A DNA stretch of 64,000 nucleotides from Limnanthes douglasii subsp. nivea (GCA_036936605.1 JAUPFV010000001.1:245270925-245334924); one strand, 5' to 3'; positions 22,050 to 34,843 are shown, counted from the first letter of the stretch. Made by a program: numbers and translations. The notes: generated by a model not told the origin, from the letters alone.

Positions 22050-23220
22050 TATTAACATTTTGAATCCTTCCCATATTGGGTCGTACTGTCTTCTTGTTGG
22101 TTACTTTCCCAAAAGTTTTGAATAGTTAGCATCTCCTAACTCTTTTCATTGGGTCCTCGTGGGGTTGACATATCTTCCACGAGCATATACTTACAACTCT
22201 ACAATATCGCCAACCCTACCCTGCATTGTTGGGATCACGTTACATTTGGAAATTAATCTGTTTAAAACTTCTCCATCAGAGCCCACAACCGTTCGGTTTA
22301 GCCAATTATTCTGTTCCAACCATTTTTTACTTTCTCGTCCTTTGTAATTTCTAACTACGGTACGCACCACAACCCGGAACTCAAATAATTCACTTGGGTA
22401 ACTAAGCGCGGTGGCTCCTGACCCCACGTACTTATAGCCAATGCCGATAACCTGATCAAATGATTTACACCATCATGTGGAAAGCCTTCCTTGCACCACT
22501 TATGATACATCACTTCTCATGCAAGCATATCAAGTCAATAATCGATATTCATAAGTCACGAGTCAAAAATATATACCGGTTATTTCTTACACTTGGCTTT
22601 CCACCGTATTTCTAATTAAAGATTCATCACGACACTTTCATCTTCCTAGTTCTCTGACACAAACACAAATATATGTTTCCAGTTTTTTCCGATGTTGGTA
22701 ATTCCACTATTCTCCTTACTTCAGTCACCTGGATGTAAAAAATGGGGGACTTGGCTAACTTGGTTACATCCACTAGAGCAATTAAGTCTGCCAAACTCAC
22801 GGGGATGCCTAATAAACAGGAACTAATTATCACACTCATCAAAACTCTTCACCCATTAATAACTAGTTGCTTGGGACATATGCTCAGGAAGATAAAAAAA
22901 ATTCCCGAATCAGAGAAGAAAACGAAATCCGTAAACCCTAGTAAAAAATAGTGGTATACAAGAAGTCTTATTTTCTTTCGCGTGATAAGGATGTTCGCCG
23001 AGCACCGGCACCTTCACTATCAGGTCATTAGGGATAATAAATCTAGCCCTAAATTCCTAGAGGCCATCCTCCGTTAGATACTCATACTTCAGAGTTAAGC
23101 GAGAAAAGTATACCTCTAAAAACGAGGGACTCTAATACTCTAATTATGTGTCATCATCGGCAACAATGCCCATCTTTTATTTCTTCTTTTCCATCCCTTT
23201 TTAGCTCCATCATAGGTCAC
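22050..23220 (-). pseudogene. Antisense gene, N-terminal and middle part, of Gypsy element D' (broken)
   Basis: Minus strand. 22842-22627 has LADLIALVDVTKLAKSPIFY and IVELPTSEKTGNIYL, aligning with LLSGSDVTKLVKNSFFYTHF / KLPSSDRNWKNSFVFVSGNW of the antisense gene in element C. 22427-22191 carries LFEFRVVVRTVVRNYKGRES-type sequence equivalent to the second exon. About 22080-22500 is a diverged duplicate of 26690-27060 in the same orientation (shared string CACAACCCGGA, AATTCACTTG, CCCCACGTAC), so D' and D are two copies of one element family lying in tandem. Confidence 0.55.
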
Positions 23221-24390
23221 TAGAACAACTGTAATAATCCAATACGATTTATCATAGCAAGCAAATAGCTGGGAAACTTACTTTGACCATGGCTACCCAT
23301 AGAGGTTTATTCTCCAACACAAGTGAATTAGGGAAAAATGCATCCTAACAATGCATGAAGAATCCCCAATAACTATGCGACTATCACTAAAGCCATACAT
23401 GATTCACAAAAACGATGTGTTACGAACATACCTTTTATCTAGTGGAAAAAAGCTTTGTAAATTTCTGCTGTAGTTTTCTCTCTCTATGAATAAAATATTT
23501 ACTTCAAATAATGACTTGAACTATAAAGATATGAGTTTTTACACCCAAATCAGTTCTCTAACCCATGCGTGATGGAACACCACTGATCATGTACATTAGT
23601 TAAAAGACTCGTTTCCTTAGAAATAAAGTGACATAACCTGTGAAAATGGCTCCTTGTGTCAGAACCATTATGTCGCACACGCCGCCTTAATAACTCCACA
23701 TGTCACATTATGGTTGGACATCACCCACGTTGTTGTCAGAATTTATCACATATAGAGTCCACGTGCGAAAAAGTTGCTTCTATCATGTTACAATTTACTA
23801 TACTTACTAATATTTATTCCATGGGTTATGAGGACGTCTTCATCATATAGGAAGTCTGAGTAGATGAAAATAATATAGAGATATAAATAAAGCCAACCCG
23901 AGGGGTAATATTATCTTAATAAGGCTGTTTATAACCCATCAAATAAAATCATCTCTATCAACCAGGACGAAGTATAACCGAGGGAAGCTAACAACATTTA
24001 ACGAAAAGTAAACGAGTTAAGGGCATCACTTATTGCAAGCCCGATCATGGCATTACCAAACAGAAATCAAAGATGAGATCAAAGCAAAGGTCGTTACCGA
24101 TCCGAGTTCGTTATCGAGCCAAGGTCGTTGTCGAGAAAAGTTCGTTACTAAGAAGAGGTTGTTGAAGATACATGCATGACAATAAGGTCGATCAAGCATA
24201 ATTACCAAGATAAGCAACCATTAAAGAGATCGTAAAGGAGGTCAACTCCACTTGAAGAGTTGTTGCCTAAAATGCCTCATGTAATGGATCATGACAAGAA
24301 TAATGGCCACAATTATAGGAACATTATTATAAATACTGAATCAAGTAAAAGTCACCAACCGGACTTCTCCATCATATACTACCTTGAGCT
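23221..24390 (+). repeat. Probable LTR and untranslated DNA between D' and D
   Basis: No coding. The position (after the N-terminus of one antisense gene, before the integrase of the next copy) is where an LTR is expected in this family. A TATA-like TATAAATA at 24328-24335 and repeated GAGGTCGTT/AAGGTCGTT strings (24090-24160) fit a promoter-bearing LTR. The LTR edges could not be set because no partner copy is present, and the LTR appears to run straight into integrase sequence, so leader, gag and most of pol are deleted. Confidence 0.35.
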
Positions 24391-24394
24391 AATA

Positions 24395-24905
24395 TTTTGC
24401 AAAGTTTACAAGATCAACCATCACTTCTCCACCCATTACTACCCTGAGGAAAACGGGAAAGTAGAAGTCACCAAATGAACTATGCTGGATGAAATCAAAA
24501 TAAAGCTCAAGGGTGCTAAGAGAAAATGGCCAAAGAAACTAACTGAGGTCTTATGGGCTTACCATACTAATCCGCAGACTATAACAGGTCAAACCCCTTT
24601 CGCACTTGTTTATCGTATCGAAGCCGTTGTACCAGTAGAAATTATTATCTCAAGTCAACGGGTCGCCAACTATGTCGAGGACACCAATGACACCAACCAA
24701 GTAGTTCATGTGGACCTCATGAAGGAGCGCCACGATCAAGCACATGTGCGAGCATAACATTATCGAAGACTGATGAGAGTCCCTTTCAAGTCCCGCGTTA
24801 AGCTTCAAATTATACAAGTAGGGAACACTATTATGAAGAAGACTTATCAACGGTCGAAAGATAAAGCTACTGGAAAATTAGGATCTATTACAACATGAAA
24901 TAATT
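24395..24905 (+). pseudogene. Gypsy element D integrase fragment (C-terminal part)
   Basis: Plus strand. FCKVYKINHHFSTHYYPEEN then GKVEVTK gives the catalytic Glu neighbourhood; KLKGAKRKWPKKLTEVLWAY and TPFALVYRIEAVVPVEI follow, as in element C (KKVEGAKGKWPKQ, LWAYRTTPW, LLYRAEAVIPAEV). An in-frame stop (about 24477) separates two open parts. The remainder of pol upstream is missing. Confidence 0.8.
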
Positions 24906-25120
24906 AACAAACATATGTATTTCCATCAAAGTATATCTTTAATGTATTTACATACGTCAAATTGAAAAACACGAACAAGTTAATGAACATTTCAATCTAC
25001 ATTAAAAGAAATAAAAAAAAAGCCATGCATCATTATTTTCATAAACATTCTCCTTAACACCACATCTCCCGTGGTTAGCCACAAAAAATATTAAGTTATT
25101 CACATATACAATGAACAAAA

Positions 25121-27080
25121 TTAAACATCAGGTATAATAGGTTGGGTCTTCATCCCCACTTCTCCACTACCAACTGACAGAGTGCCCACTAGTCCTTTCT
25201 TTGAGCCCACCCCCCCCCCCCTACCTGCACAGATATTTGGGTGCTTCTCTAAACTGATTTGTTTGGCTGATGCACTTGAGCAGGAGCAGCTGCACCCCCA
25301 AGGGTAGTCGTTCTTCAACAGGCACTAATATTTCCAAAGATCCCAATTGCATGTTAGGGTTAAGCTTTAGTAGCTCCACAAGGGCCTCATTCTGATTTTT
25401 CTTTCCATCATCCCTATAACCACTTCCATCACTTGTCTCTCACGCTCCTCTAAGTCAACCTCTACCTTGTTCAAGAACTCCCTCCGTTGGTAATCTATCT
25501 TCATATTCAAATCGTTAACAATTGCAGTTAACCTTCCACTATTCATTGTTAACCCCGCAATATGCTTAGATTACTCTTCCATCCTATGAGCTTGAGTCAT
25601 ATTTTATGTAAGCAGAGCAACGCTCTGCGACATCAACTCGTCATTCCTCTTGATAAGACCATTATTCTGTGCTGTTAGCATAACACTACTCGTGGTAATT
25701 TCCTCGCATGCATCTCTAGGACTTTTTACGGAGCCTAATTCACGTCGAAGCCCATCATTTTCCAGAGCCGCCTTATTATTTCGCGCCTTGGCTGACAAAT
25801 ACACATTCTTGAATTGAGCAAGCTCGGTATTTAAGCCATTTACTGACTTAAAAAGTATAGCCTCAGGTTTCCACTTCTCCATTAACTGGTAGTTTATGCT
25901 CGACATGCATCGGTAAGACAATGCAACAGAATAATGGTGCATCTGTATACACATAAATGTCAGAAATTCTATTTTTTCTTCATTATTTCAGCATTTTACA
26001 AATTAGACACACAAGTTACCTCGATGGAGAGCTTCAATTGTCATTGCAAAATTTCACTCATTGGCATATTATCATAAATGATAACTCTAGACACTGTTTA
26101 AGTTACTCTAGCATTAGCATCAGCGGACGCGAGATCACCATATTCGCATGTGGCTGCTCATTAGGCATTGTAGCACCTCGGGCAGCCCGAACGATTGCCC
26201 TATTGATGGTGTGAGGTCTGGTCTAACAATGTTCACGAACAAAGATCCTCCGCCCACCTCTTGTATAAAATTTTGATGACCTCACACATGCACCATTCAT
26301 AAAACTCTTCATCTGACTCGCTATATCTTCAAGAATCTCTTTTCTCTTTTCCATTACCCCACTAATTTCACCAGCGTATTGTGACTGACCTTCCACTCTG
26401 GCCTCATCCAACACTATCACCATAGATTCCTTCAATTTCCTTGCTCTGCATCAAGGACCGACACCTCAACATCTTATTTTCTGGCACATCACCTTCAACT
26501 TCTTCCTCCCCATCTACTAAGGTAAGTTTATGTTGCGATAACAGAACTGTGTTAAGAACAAATCACTTCCTCTTCAGAGGAGATATTTATTCATCCTCCA
26601 TCTCCTCATCATTTTTTCGCGAGCGGCAAACGGGCTCTTTCACCACTTCCTCCTTCAATTGGACCGTATTGTCCTCTTGCTAGCTGATATCCCCAACGTT
26701 ATGAATAGTTAACATCTCCTCACCGTTTTTATTATGTCCTCGTGGGGGTGACACATCTTGCACAACCCTGTACTTCTGAATCTGGGTATCAACACCCGAG
26801 CCCTGCACTGTTGCGGTATAAGTATCATTTCTCCATTAGAGCCCGCAACTATTCTATTGTAGCCAATTCTCCCCTTCTAGCCATTTTTAATTTCATCCTT
26901 TGTAATTTTTAACTTTGGTACCCACCACAACCCGGATCTCAAATAATTCACTTGTGTAAACAAGCGCGCTGGCTCTTTTCCCCACGTACTAATAACCAAT
27001 AACGATAACCTATTCAAAGGATTTACTGTACCTTTGGTAATCCTTCTTTGCACCGCTCATGATGTTTCCCTTCATCTACC
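25121..27080 (-). pseudogene. Antisense gene, middle and coiled-coil part, of Gypsy element D (broken)
   Basis: Minus strand. 25954-25604 is an open 116-residue coiled-coil with MEKWKPEAILFKSVNGLNTE and a later NNGLIKRNDELMSQSVALLT; element C has the same layout (MEK.KPEAMFFGSAK and ESLKKRNHELQTENANLLDQ). 26435-26223 is another charged segment, and 27060-26690 repeats the region found in D' (ALFTQVNYLRSGLW versus element C LFTRYNYLKSVLW). No N-terminal domain follows; similarity to D' stops near 27140. It is convergent with the integrase fragment at 24395-24905. A run of 11 C at 25211-25221 lies near the 3' end. Confidence 0.6.
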
Positions 27081-27140
27081 TGATAAAGTTTAAGAAGGGC
27101 TTATTCATGCAACCTGTATATCATATAAATATAAAATAGC

Positions 27141-28985
27141 AACCATACATAAAAACATTAAGTCCAAACGTATCACGTGGTATCAATTCTGAATGAAGAT
27201 GTGCACAACTTCAATGATATATTTCGATACATCAGGCAGACGTTATTGAGACAAGCATTATTGATATCGCTGTGAAATAACCAGTTGTTGTGGAAACATT
27301 AGGGGTTTACTGTATGAATTATCGTTTGACACCGGTTTAGTCGTGGCAACAACTAGTTTGCTACAATAAAACTATATTGTCTTAGATTTTTGCTTGATTT
27401 TGGGTCTAGTGACTCTGATTTTAACCTTTTTGAGCAACAAATAAAAGAAACATTTGAGTAAAAATCTTAATCTTGGTCGTGCAATCAATTTCATACGATA
27501 ACATATAAATCCTAACATGTTTATCTATTCCAAATCAATTAAAACATACAATTGAGACATTAAATCCACAACTTAACAAGCTCAAAGAAATCAAGTCCCA
27601 AATTATGTGGATTTTGGACTAATTATTTTATCAACATACTTTATACAATTGATTATAAGAACAAAACTGCAATTCGATCCTCAAAGAAAAATCTGATAGC
27701 AATTGTTAATAGTTTGAATTGCTCAAACTCCTAAAGTGTACTACATTATGTTTTTTAAGAAAGATTAATTGCTAAGAATGCAGAATAAATACTTATATTA
27801 TAGTATAGACATCTTAGCAATTGCTTCATACAAAACTATGTCTATAGTTTCCATTGTATTGTTGCTACAACTCCTGATCTCTTAATATTGATTCTTTAAT
27901 TAAGATCTAGATCTATGAACCTTAAAGAAATAGATAAAAGAGGAAAAAATGAAAAGGTCTTAAAGTAGATCTTAAAACCAATAGAAGGATCACATTTTAT
28001 TTAGGTTAAGTGATCAAAGGAAAAATACATGGTATATCTTCTTTATATATTAACTATATATGAATTTGTACTCGAGAACAAATTGTATCATATCCTAATG
28101 TTCAGCTCTATGGTGAGAGGCCATTACATGACTAATTGTTTTCTTTCAAATCAACCCGTAAACTTTACATTTAGTCATAAATGTCAGCATTCGAATTCAT
28201 ATTTGATCGGTTTATACACAACTATCTCTATAAACGATTTATTTATTTATTTGGTCATTTTTTTAATTTAATCATCTAATCGTAACAAACTATATCAATA
28301 ACCATAAATTCATACATAAATTTCCAAAACTTATCTTTTTTTAAAATTATTTTATTTTAAACTAAAACGTTTTCCTTTATTTTAAAACTAATCTATTATG
28401 CTTCCGCATCCCATTTTAATTTAAATAAATAGAAAATTATAATGGGTTCTCAACTCTATCTATATGTATACCTTATAATTTTATATATACGATATAATAC
28501 TTGTTCTATAAGAGAGAATTTATTTCAGTTAAGATCCCGGTATTCACTGCATTTACATGCGAAATGTATAGGTCAATAATGTTAACTTCCAACCAATTTA
28601 TTCATTGGACAATTCAATCAGAAGAATAAGTATATATAAATTAGTAAATAAAGTTGTATATCTGTATAATAGTTTAACCCACGAATTATGAGGTATATAA
28701 AAGCACAAGTAGCACCATTGATTATGACGCATAATTTATGACGTATATTTTGGTGCGATTCACCAACTAAAATACTGTTAATATTACTTATTTGCTGAAG
28801 CAATATTGACCTAGTAATACCTAATATAATTTCCGAGAGACAATTTAACGATATAAATTTAATATTTATACAAATTGGATTTTAAATAATTGTCGTACCT
28901 TATTAATTTATTTCATTAACCCCTAGTTGTATCCCTAGACGAGTCAGCGGACTCATATATCAGATGGTTATCAGTAAGTATATTG

Positions 28986-29022
<37 letters not shown>

Positions 29023-29640
29023 TAACGTAATATATAAAAACAGAAAGAAACATCAACGTGCAGCCTTCGACTACTTAAAGTCGTAATTTGAGACTAACAA
29101 AATAGGTATATCCATGAGAACATTTACACTAAGAATAACTATATCCATATATAATATTATTAGGACAGAAAGTAGATAACATGGATCATTGACTTTCACT
29201 TCATTTAGTACATCCATATCCAACGAGACTAGTTTATCTAATACCACATTGGACCACAAAGTTCAAAGCTTGGTCGACGTGTGGTTGTAGACAACCGTGA
29301 TACGCATTTTATTCTGTGTATCTTAAGTAAGCGTTGAGGTTTTAAGTTGCAGAATGTCACTGAAAATTTAAATAGAAATTATCATAGTTTAAACAATGAA
29401 TTTTGTTGAGATAAGTCGATAAATATTTGTAAAACCGAAGGCATATTACCGTCATTTGGTGGATTTAAGTGTATAGAGTTGGAGCTGAATGATTTGAAGA
29501 TATTTGTAGGTTCATAAAAAAGAATTATGTTGAAAAATTTAAATTGGTTGAATCATTTTCACGATCAGTTATTGTGATTTGAGTATGTTTGAAAGTATGA
29601 AAATGATAATATAAGATACAACAATGCTAGGTGGTAGTAT
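27141..29640. other. Unassigned AT-rich region
   Basis: No reading frame could be matched to a family. Open frames at 28029-28271 (plus), 28618-28803 and 29071-29259 (minus) look random. A (TA)n lies at 28989-29018. The sequence could include decayed LTRs or the lost end of element D. Confidence 0.4.
28989..29018. repeat. (TA)n microsatellite
   Basis: About 15 TA dinucleotides. Confidence 0.9.
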
Positions 29641-30177
29641 TGGTGATGTTATTATCTAGTACAGCGCACGACCGTATGAATGTTAATGTTATTATGTCAT
29701 TTTCATTTGCATGTATTGGAGAATAAGTTGTAAGTTGTTGTCGTAAGTTTGAGACATCACCTCACTTATCACTGGTTCTATAAATAATGGAAGAGTATTA
29801 TGCAGCATATGTGGTGCTCGAGAGTAAACTGCTAGAGAGATAAAGCAAGAGTTTGTCTAGTTTTAGAAAAAAATGAAGGTAAGAGATAAACATTAATGGA
29901 AACACTGATAGCCATAGTTCATTTTGTATGTTGAATGCGTTTTGTAACGTAATAATAGTCATTGTGTTAGTTGTGTTTGCAAGAGTCTTATTTTAACTTT
30001 CTTTAATATAATAGTTGTGTGCATTGCCAGTGGATCTAGGATCTCTTCACAATCTGAACCATGTGAAATCTGACTTGTGTGGTTGGCTTCAGTTTATGTC
30101 TTTTTGGTTAATTTTTGTGTTGGAAGTTGCACAGAGTGAAAGCTCTGTTTTTTTTCCAAACTTGCAATGAGTGAATT

Positions 30178-30315
30178 ACCTAAGGATTATGTTTTGACCT
30201 ACTTTCGAATCACATATAGCTTAAGCTGAAAGTCTCGTCCACTGTTGTATGACTTGATATTATGAGTATTACTGAGTCTCGAAGATAAATTTCTGGCTTG
30301 GTCATATCTCCAACA
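30178..30315 (+). repeat. 3' part of the left LTR of Copia 1
   Basis: Matches 34405-34544 in order: TCGAATCACATATAGC, a TTGATAT/CCATATTGTGA stretch, GAGTCT(C/T)(G/A)A(A/G)(G/A)ATAAAT, then ..CAACA. Confidence 0.65.
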
Positions 30316-30464
30316 GGTGGTGCAGTGAGTACAAATAATCATGTAACAATAATACTTAGTAGATGATACAACAAGGTAGAAAGACGAAGATCATTTCAAA
30401 TCTTGAGTGTAGAGATTTAGATATTATGAGGAAACCAATCAAATTCACAAAGCGGAGTTCTATA

Positions 30465-31050
30465 AATGTTCGATCTTAACAAAGTCAACAAAGATAATGA
30501 TTTTAACATTTGGAGAATTACATTTTCAGTCTTTCCTAGTACATAAGGGGTTGTATGCTACCATTAATGAGATAGTCGAAGAAGATGTTGACACCAAAAT
30601 ATTTTCCAAAGCCAAAATTATATGAGCTTGAGTTCGGGAGACAAGATACTTCAAAAGGTGTCTGAAGATCCTATATTTCTAAGGATATGGAATCGATTGG
30701 AAGCTATATATACAAAGAACTACTTAGTCAATGAACTATATTTCAAGAATCATTTATATATGTTGACAATGGATGGTAGCGAGAAAATCCAAAAACACAT
30801 AGTTGCTTTCAATAGAATTATTGTTTATTTGAATGCAGTTGGAGTCAATGCAGAAAATGATGATTAATCAATAATCCTATGAGTTAGCTTCCAACTATTT
30901 ATGAGAACTTTATAGACACCATGATCTATGGTAAAGATTCCCTTACGATGACCAAAGTGAAGAGTGCTGTGAATTCAAAAGAGCTTCAACGGAATACCGT
31001 TTAAAGAGTGACTTAGAAGGTCTCAAGCATAATAAGATAAAAGGCCTCAA
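30465..31050 (+). pseudogene. Gag of Copia 1 (broken)
   Basis: Plus strand. NKDNDFNIWR and FLVHKGLYATINEIVEED (30480-30590) start the Copia Gag pattern; the open segment 30622-30867 continues with LSSGDKILQKVSED, FLRIWNRLEAIYT, NELYFKNHLYMLTMDGSEKI and FNRIIVYLNAVGV, all matching the UBN2-type Gag of Copia elements. Stops at 30547 and 30865 break the frame. Confidence 0.75.
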
Positions 31051-31517
31051 ATTAGAGATTCAATAAAACAAATATTCAAAAACCTCGGCTCAAATAAATG
31101 ATATTTGTGAATGATTATAAGATTTGATATTGGTTGTGCAAGAAATAAGACCATATCAGTCATAATTATCTGGATATGAGAAAAGAGCGATAGTTACATG
31201 AAGCATGAATCCACAGATATTGAAAAACAGAGATTGCTTGATGGTGGGAAAATCATATTAGGGATGGTGAAACCTATGGTGTGAAGGGAATTATGAATGT
31301 TTGGCTCAAGTTTTCTACAGTAATTGAGAGAGTAATAATAAATGTGGTGTATGTGCCCAAAGTTAGATAAAACCTTCTTCTATCAACATGTTAGATGAAG
31401 AAAGGTTTACATATAAAGGTGGAGATTTCAAACTTAGAATTATGCAACACTCATTAGTTGTTATGAAAGCTTATAATACAAATGATAGTTCTTGAAGGTT
31501 CCATAGTGACATGAAGT

Positions 31518-31960
31518 GTGTCTAGTGTAGAGAAATATTCAACTAAGCCATGTCATGTGAGGTTATGGCATGTGAGTATGAAATTCTTGACTAAACTTAA
31601 CAAACATGGATTGTTGGAAGGTAACACAATTCAAAATATGATTTTCTTTGAAATCTATGTGTTTGGGAAAAGTAAAAGGGTTAATTTCCTCCATAGAAAC
31701 CACTCAACCAGTAATGTGCTTAAATATGTTCATTCAGACCTTTTGGGACCTACAAGGCATTCAACAACGGGAGGTGCCAACTACTTCATACTTTTGATTT
31801 ATCATTGCTCCAAAACGTATAGGTTATACTTTTGAAGACCAAAGATGAAACATTTGATTCTTTTGAACACAAAAGATGGAGCAATCATTAGCTACTATTC
31901 TAAACTTGACATTGCTAGACACAAAAAGGATCTTTCCAACATAATAGGTTTGTTTCGAGG
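31518..31960 (+). pseudogene. GAG-pre-integrase and start of integrase of Copia 1
   Basis: The 105-residue open frame reads RLWHVSMKFLTKLNKHGLLE (the 'LWH.RLGH.S...L..L...GLL' zinc-binding region with changed residues) then HSDLLGPTRHSTTGGANYFI, corresponding to 'VHSDLWGP....S.GG..YF'. The catalytic Asp of that motif (HSD) is present. The downstream core is lost in stops. Confidence 0.75.
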
Positions 31961-32329
31961 ATGAACTGAACCTTTAATGGAAAGGGTAATATGTATACTT
32001 TTGACATATTTAATATGCCGAAAGATTTTGGGGATAAGTTGTAATGCTAATTGCATGTATCATCAACATGACTCCATTTATGTAGTTGAGGTTTAAATTT
32101 CCATAACAGATATAGACTGGAAAAATTCATGTACTAGAACCTTTAACAGTATTCCGATATATTGCCTACACACATGTGAAGCAAGATAAAATTTAATCTA
32201 GAGCACTAAAGTGTTTATTCGTCAGATATCTAATAGGAGTAAAATGGTATAAGTTGTGGTGCTTGAAACTTGAAAAGAAGATATATTTAATTAGCCGATC
32301 TGTGATATTTATTGAGGAGGTTATGCCAT

Positions 32330-33290
32330 TTGTTCAGGCGGTGAAGACCCAACCTAGTATTTTTGAGGAAAAATGTGGACTTGATGATGGTCAAGAGTTT
32401 GATGTTCCAGAACCTTCATATGTTTAGACTAAAGAACAACATGATGATCTTTACAATTATCAGTTGGTGAGGGATATAACATGAAGACATAAAAATCTTA
32501 CACAAAGGTACAAATTTTCTCATATTATAGGTTATTTTTATCGATTAAAATTCAATGAGATGTTCTTGAACCTGAGATTTATCATAATGCTATAAAAAAG
32601 TGGTCATAAGCTGATTTGGCTGAAGGCCATGAGGGAAGATATTCTCTGGAGAAGATGGAAGTTGAATTCCTGCGAAGCAGGTGAAAGTTTAGAAGATAGT
32701 TGCTAGTAAATGGATATTAAATATGATACAAGGAATTACCATAATTGATTTATTCATATATAAAGCTAGACTGGTAGTGAAAGGATTTACGTAAAAGAGG
32801 ATGTTGATTTCAATGAAATTTTATCACAAGTTGTGAAACAAACCTCTATAAGGGTTTTACTATTACCTGTTGCTAAATTTGATCTTCAATTAGATTAAAT
32901 GAATTCTACCACATTATTCAAGAATGAAGAACTTGAGGAGACTATATATATATGAGTCAATATCAAGTTTTTTGAGAGTGTAAGGAAGGAGATATATGTT
33001 TATTGAAGGGACTATTACATTGGTTGAAATAGTCGTGGAAATAGTCAATTAAAACATTTGATTATTTTATGAGGCCCATGAAGTATGTGAGGAGCTACTA
33101 GGAAAATGCATATGTTGTAATAGGGGAAACACACATGGAGAAATATAGCACGTTGTTGTTCTATGTAGATGACATAATGATAGCTCGAAGATAGATAAAG
33201 AAAATTGAATAGTTGAAGGGAGAGTTTCAGATGAAGGATATAAGACAAGCTAAAATATGTATTGGCTAAAAGCTCAAGAGGAACATATTG
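32330..33290 (+). pseudogene. Reverse transcriptase of Copia 1 (broken)
   Basis: Plus strand, several frames: VDFNEILSQVVKQTSIRVLL (about 32800-32860) matches 'DY.ETFSPV.K.TSIR.LL'; FDLQLD (32878) the 'QLDV..AFL.G' start; LLFYVDDIMIARR (33150-33190) holds the intact YVDD catalytic box; LKGEFQMKDIRQAK follows as in Copia 'L...F.MKDLG.A'. Frequent stops mean no enzyme. Two open minus-strand frames here (33045-33248, 33728-34012) are shadows. Confidence 0.75.
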
Positions 33291-34062
33291 GGAGAGTATA
33301 TATTCATATCTCTACAGAACTAAATATAGAATGTTTTCAAGAAGTTTGATATATCCGAAGCCCGATAGATTAGAACTCACATTCGTGTCAATTTCAAACT
33401 AAGTACCACCCAAGTAGAAGAGAAGAAGTGCATGCGGGATATACATTATGTCAGTATAACTGGAATAATTATGTATGCATAGATGTTAACGATATGTGAT
33501 GTTTCATACTCCATTAGTATTATTGGCAGCCGATTTATGTCAAATCCGGGGAGGGGGTCTCATTAAAAATCCCTCAAATGGATCATGCGATACTTGAAGA
33601 GTTCGACTAAATTTGGTTTATGCTATAATGAAAATACAATATTGGTGAGATGGTAATGGGACATGTTGACTGATTATGCAAGCTACTAGTACAAGGAAGC
33701 CAACTTTGGGTTCTTTACTTATTAGTGTTAGTTGGAAATCATATCTTCAAATGTTTGTTTCCTTGTCATCTTTGGAAGACAAATAAAGGAATCTACTTGG
33801 CTGAAAGGGTTGTTGAGTGAGATCATTGATATATAGAAATAAGTAAATATGTTCTGTGATAATACCACTTTATTCATTTTTAGGAATATTAAGTTCCATG
33901 AGAGAATTAAACACGTATATACCAATGTGCACTTTATCAGAGATGTGTTGACGAGAGAAAAAGTGAAGTTGGCAAAGATTACAAGTCTTGAAAATCCTTT
34001 GGATGCTCTCACAAATGCGTTATTAATTTTAAAGTCCGTGAACTGAATAAGACTTGTGAAAG
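33290..34062 (+). pseudogene. RNase H of Copia 1 (broken)
   Basis: The segment WIMRYLKSSTKFGL-type sequence (about 33580-33620) is the RT/RNase H joint, and 33897-34046 reads HERIKHVYTNVHFIRDVLTR then LAKITSLENPLDALTNALLI, equivalent to the end of Copia RNase H ('H.RTKHID...HFIR......L.KI....NPAD..TK'). Confidence 0.75.
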
Positions 34063-34404
34063 TCTAGGAAGCAGGTGGAGTGGATTTCTCTAAAGATTAG
34101 TTGTAAATGGAGGTAATGATTATTGAAGTCACTATAGGATTAGTTGGAGAAGTATTAGGTGTAGGTTAAGAGCTACTGTTGCAGCTCGGTCGATATTTAA
34201 GGGCAACAAACTTGAGTAAACATATGTTTAAGTGTTGTAGTTGTCAAATTGCTAAGTGGTAGGAAGATCAGTCTAGACGTGGGTACAAATATGTCTACTG
34301 GAACCTAAATGATGAGTATTTTCAAGACATGTTAATAAGTAGTTTATAGAACTTAAGGTGCATATTCACATAGTTGAACTTTTACTTCATTATTTTCATT
34401 GAAC
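34063..34404. other. Untranslated 3' region and right LTR start of Copia 1
   Basis: Non-coding. An AAATGGAGGTAATG string at about 34106 could be the purine tract. The true LTR start is not clear. Confidence 0.35.
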
Positions 34405-34544
34405 CGCGTAAAGATTAATTTTTGGCATATTATCGAATCACATATAGCTTAAGCCTAATTTTATGATCACTTTCGTTTGACTCCATATTGTGATTACCTC
34501 CGAGTCTTAAGAATAAATTTTATTGTGTGATCAGATCCTCAACA
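34405..34544 (+). repeat. 3' part of the right LTR of Copia 1
   Basis: Partner of 30178-30315. Confidence 0.65.
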
Positions 34545-34829
34545 CGTTGGCTATCAAGTTACAAGCATGCATGCGACGATCATGCCAGGACAACGCACTA
34601 GCGTTCCAAAACAGAAATTGGTCTTTTATATCACCACGACGATCCTATCTTATCGTCGCGGAGATCCTTATTTTGTATCGCGATGACCCTCTCCCTCGCT
34701 GGAAACCTTTACTGCATATAAATATCTTTATGTTTTCTTAGTTTTCTTTTCTCATTCTAGGTTCATCTTGATGATCCATAATGTTGTAATAATCGATCTC
34801 AATCACTTCATCTGATCAATATTTTAACA
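34545..34829 (-). repeat. Probable 3' LTR of a minus-strand Copia element (left limit unknown)
   Basis: On the minus strand a perfect Copia-type boundary is seen: AAGTGGGAGT purine tract (34840-34831) then TGTTAAAATATTGATC. GC-rich blocks (about 34560-34680) and a ATAAATA at 34720 are inside. It abuts Copia 1's end, so one may have inserted beside the other. Confidence 0.45.
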
Positions 34830-34843
34830 ACTCCCACTTGAAT
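34830..34843 (-). promoter_or_regulatory. Polypurine tract, Copia type
   Basis: Minus strand ATTCAAGTGGGAGT, flush with the TG of the LTR. 'AAGTGGGAG(A/T)TTGTT' is the common Copia form. Confidence 0.55.

Larger units (their letters stand above)
29646..34544 (+). mobile_element. Ty1/Copia retrotransposon 1 (decayed); left limit approximate
   Basis: Plus strand, with gag, integrase, RT and RNase H remnants in the Copia order (integrase before RT). The ends share a block: 30178-30315 and 34405-34544 both contain TCGAATCACATATAGCTTAAGC and both end ..CAACA, so they are the 3' portions of the two LTRs. The rest of the right LTR does not obviously match the left, suggesting a deletion or strong divergence; the left limit given is a guess. 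After the left LTR, a degenerate TGGTGCAGTGAG stands where the usual initiator-tRNA binding site would be. Confidence 0.65.

Noticed and set aside
25211..25221. Poly-C run as a regulatory G-quadruplex site
   Set aside because: A single homopolymer run of 11, no multiple G-tracts; most likely replication slippage.
12780..28990. CRISPR-like arrays among the short repeats
   Set aside because: Repeats are contiguous tandem units or microsatellites with no unique spacers, and this is a plant nuclear sequence.
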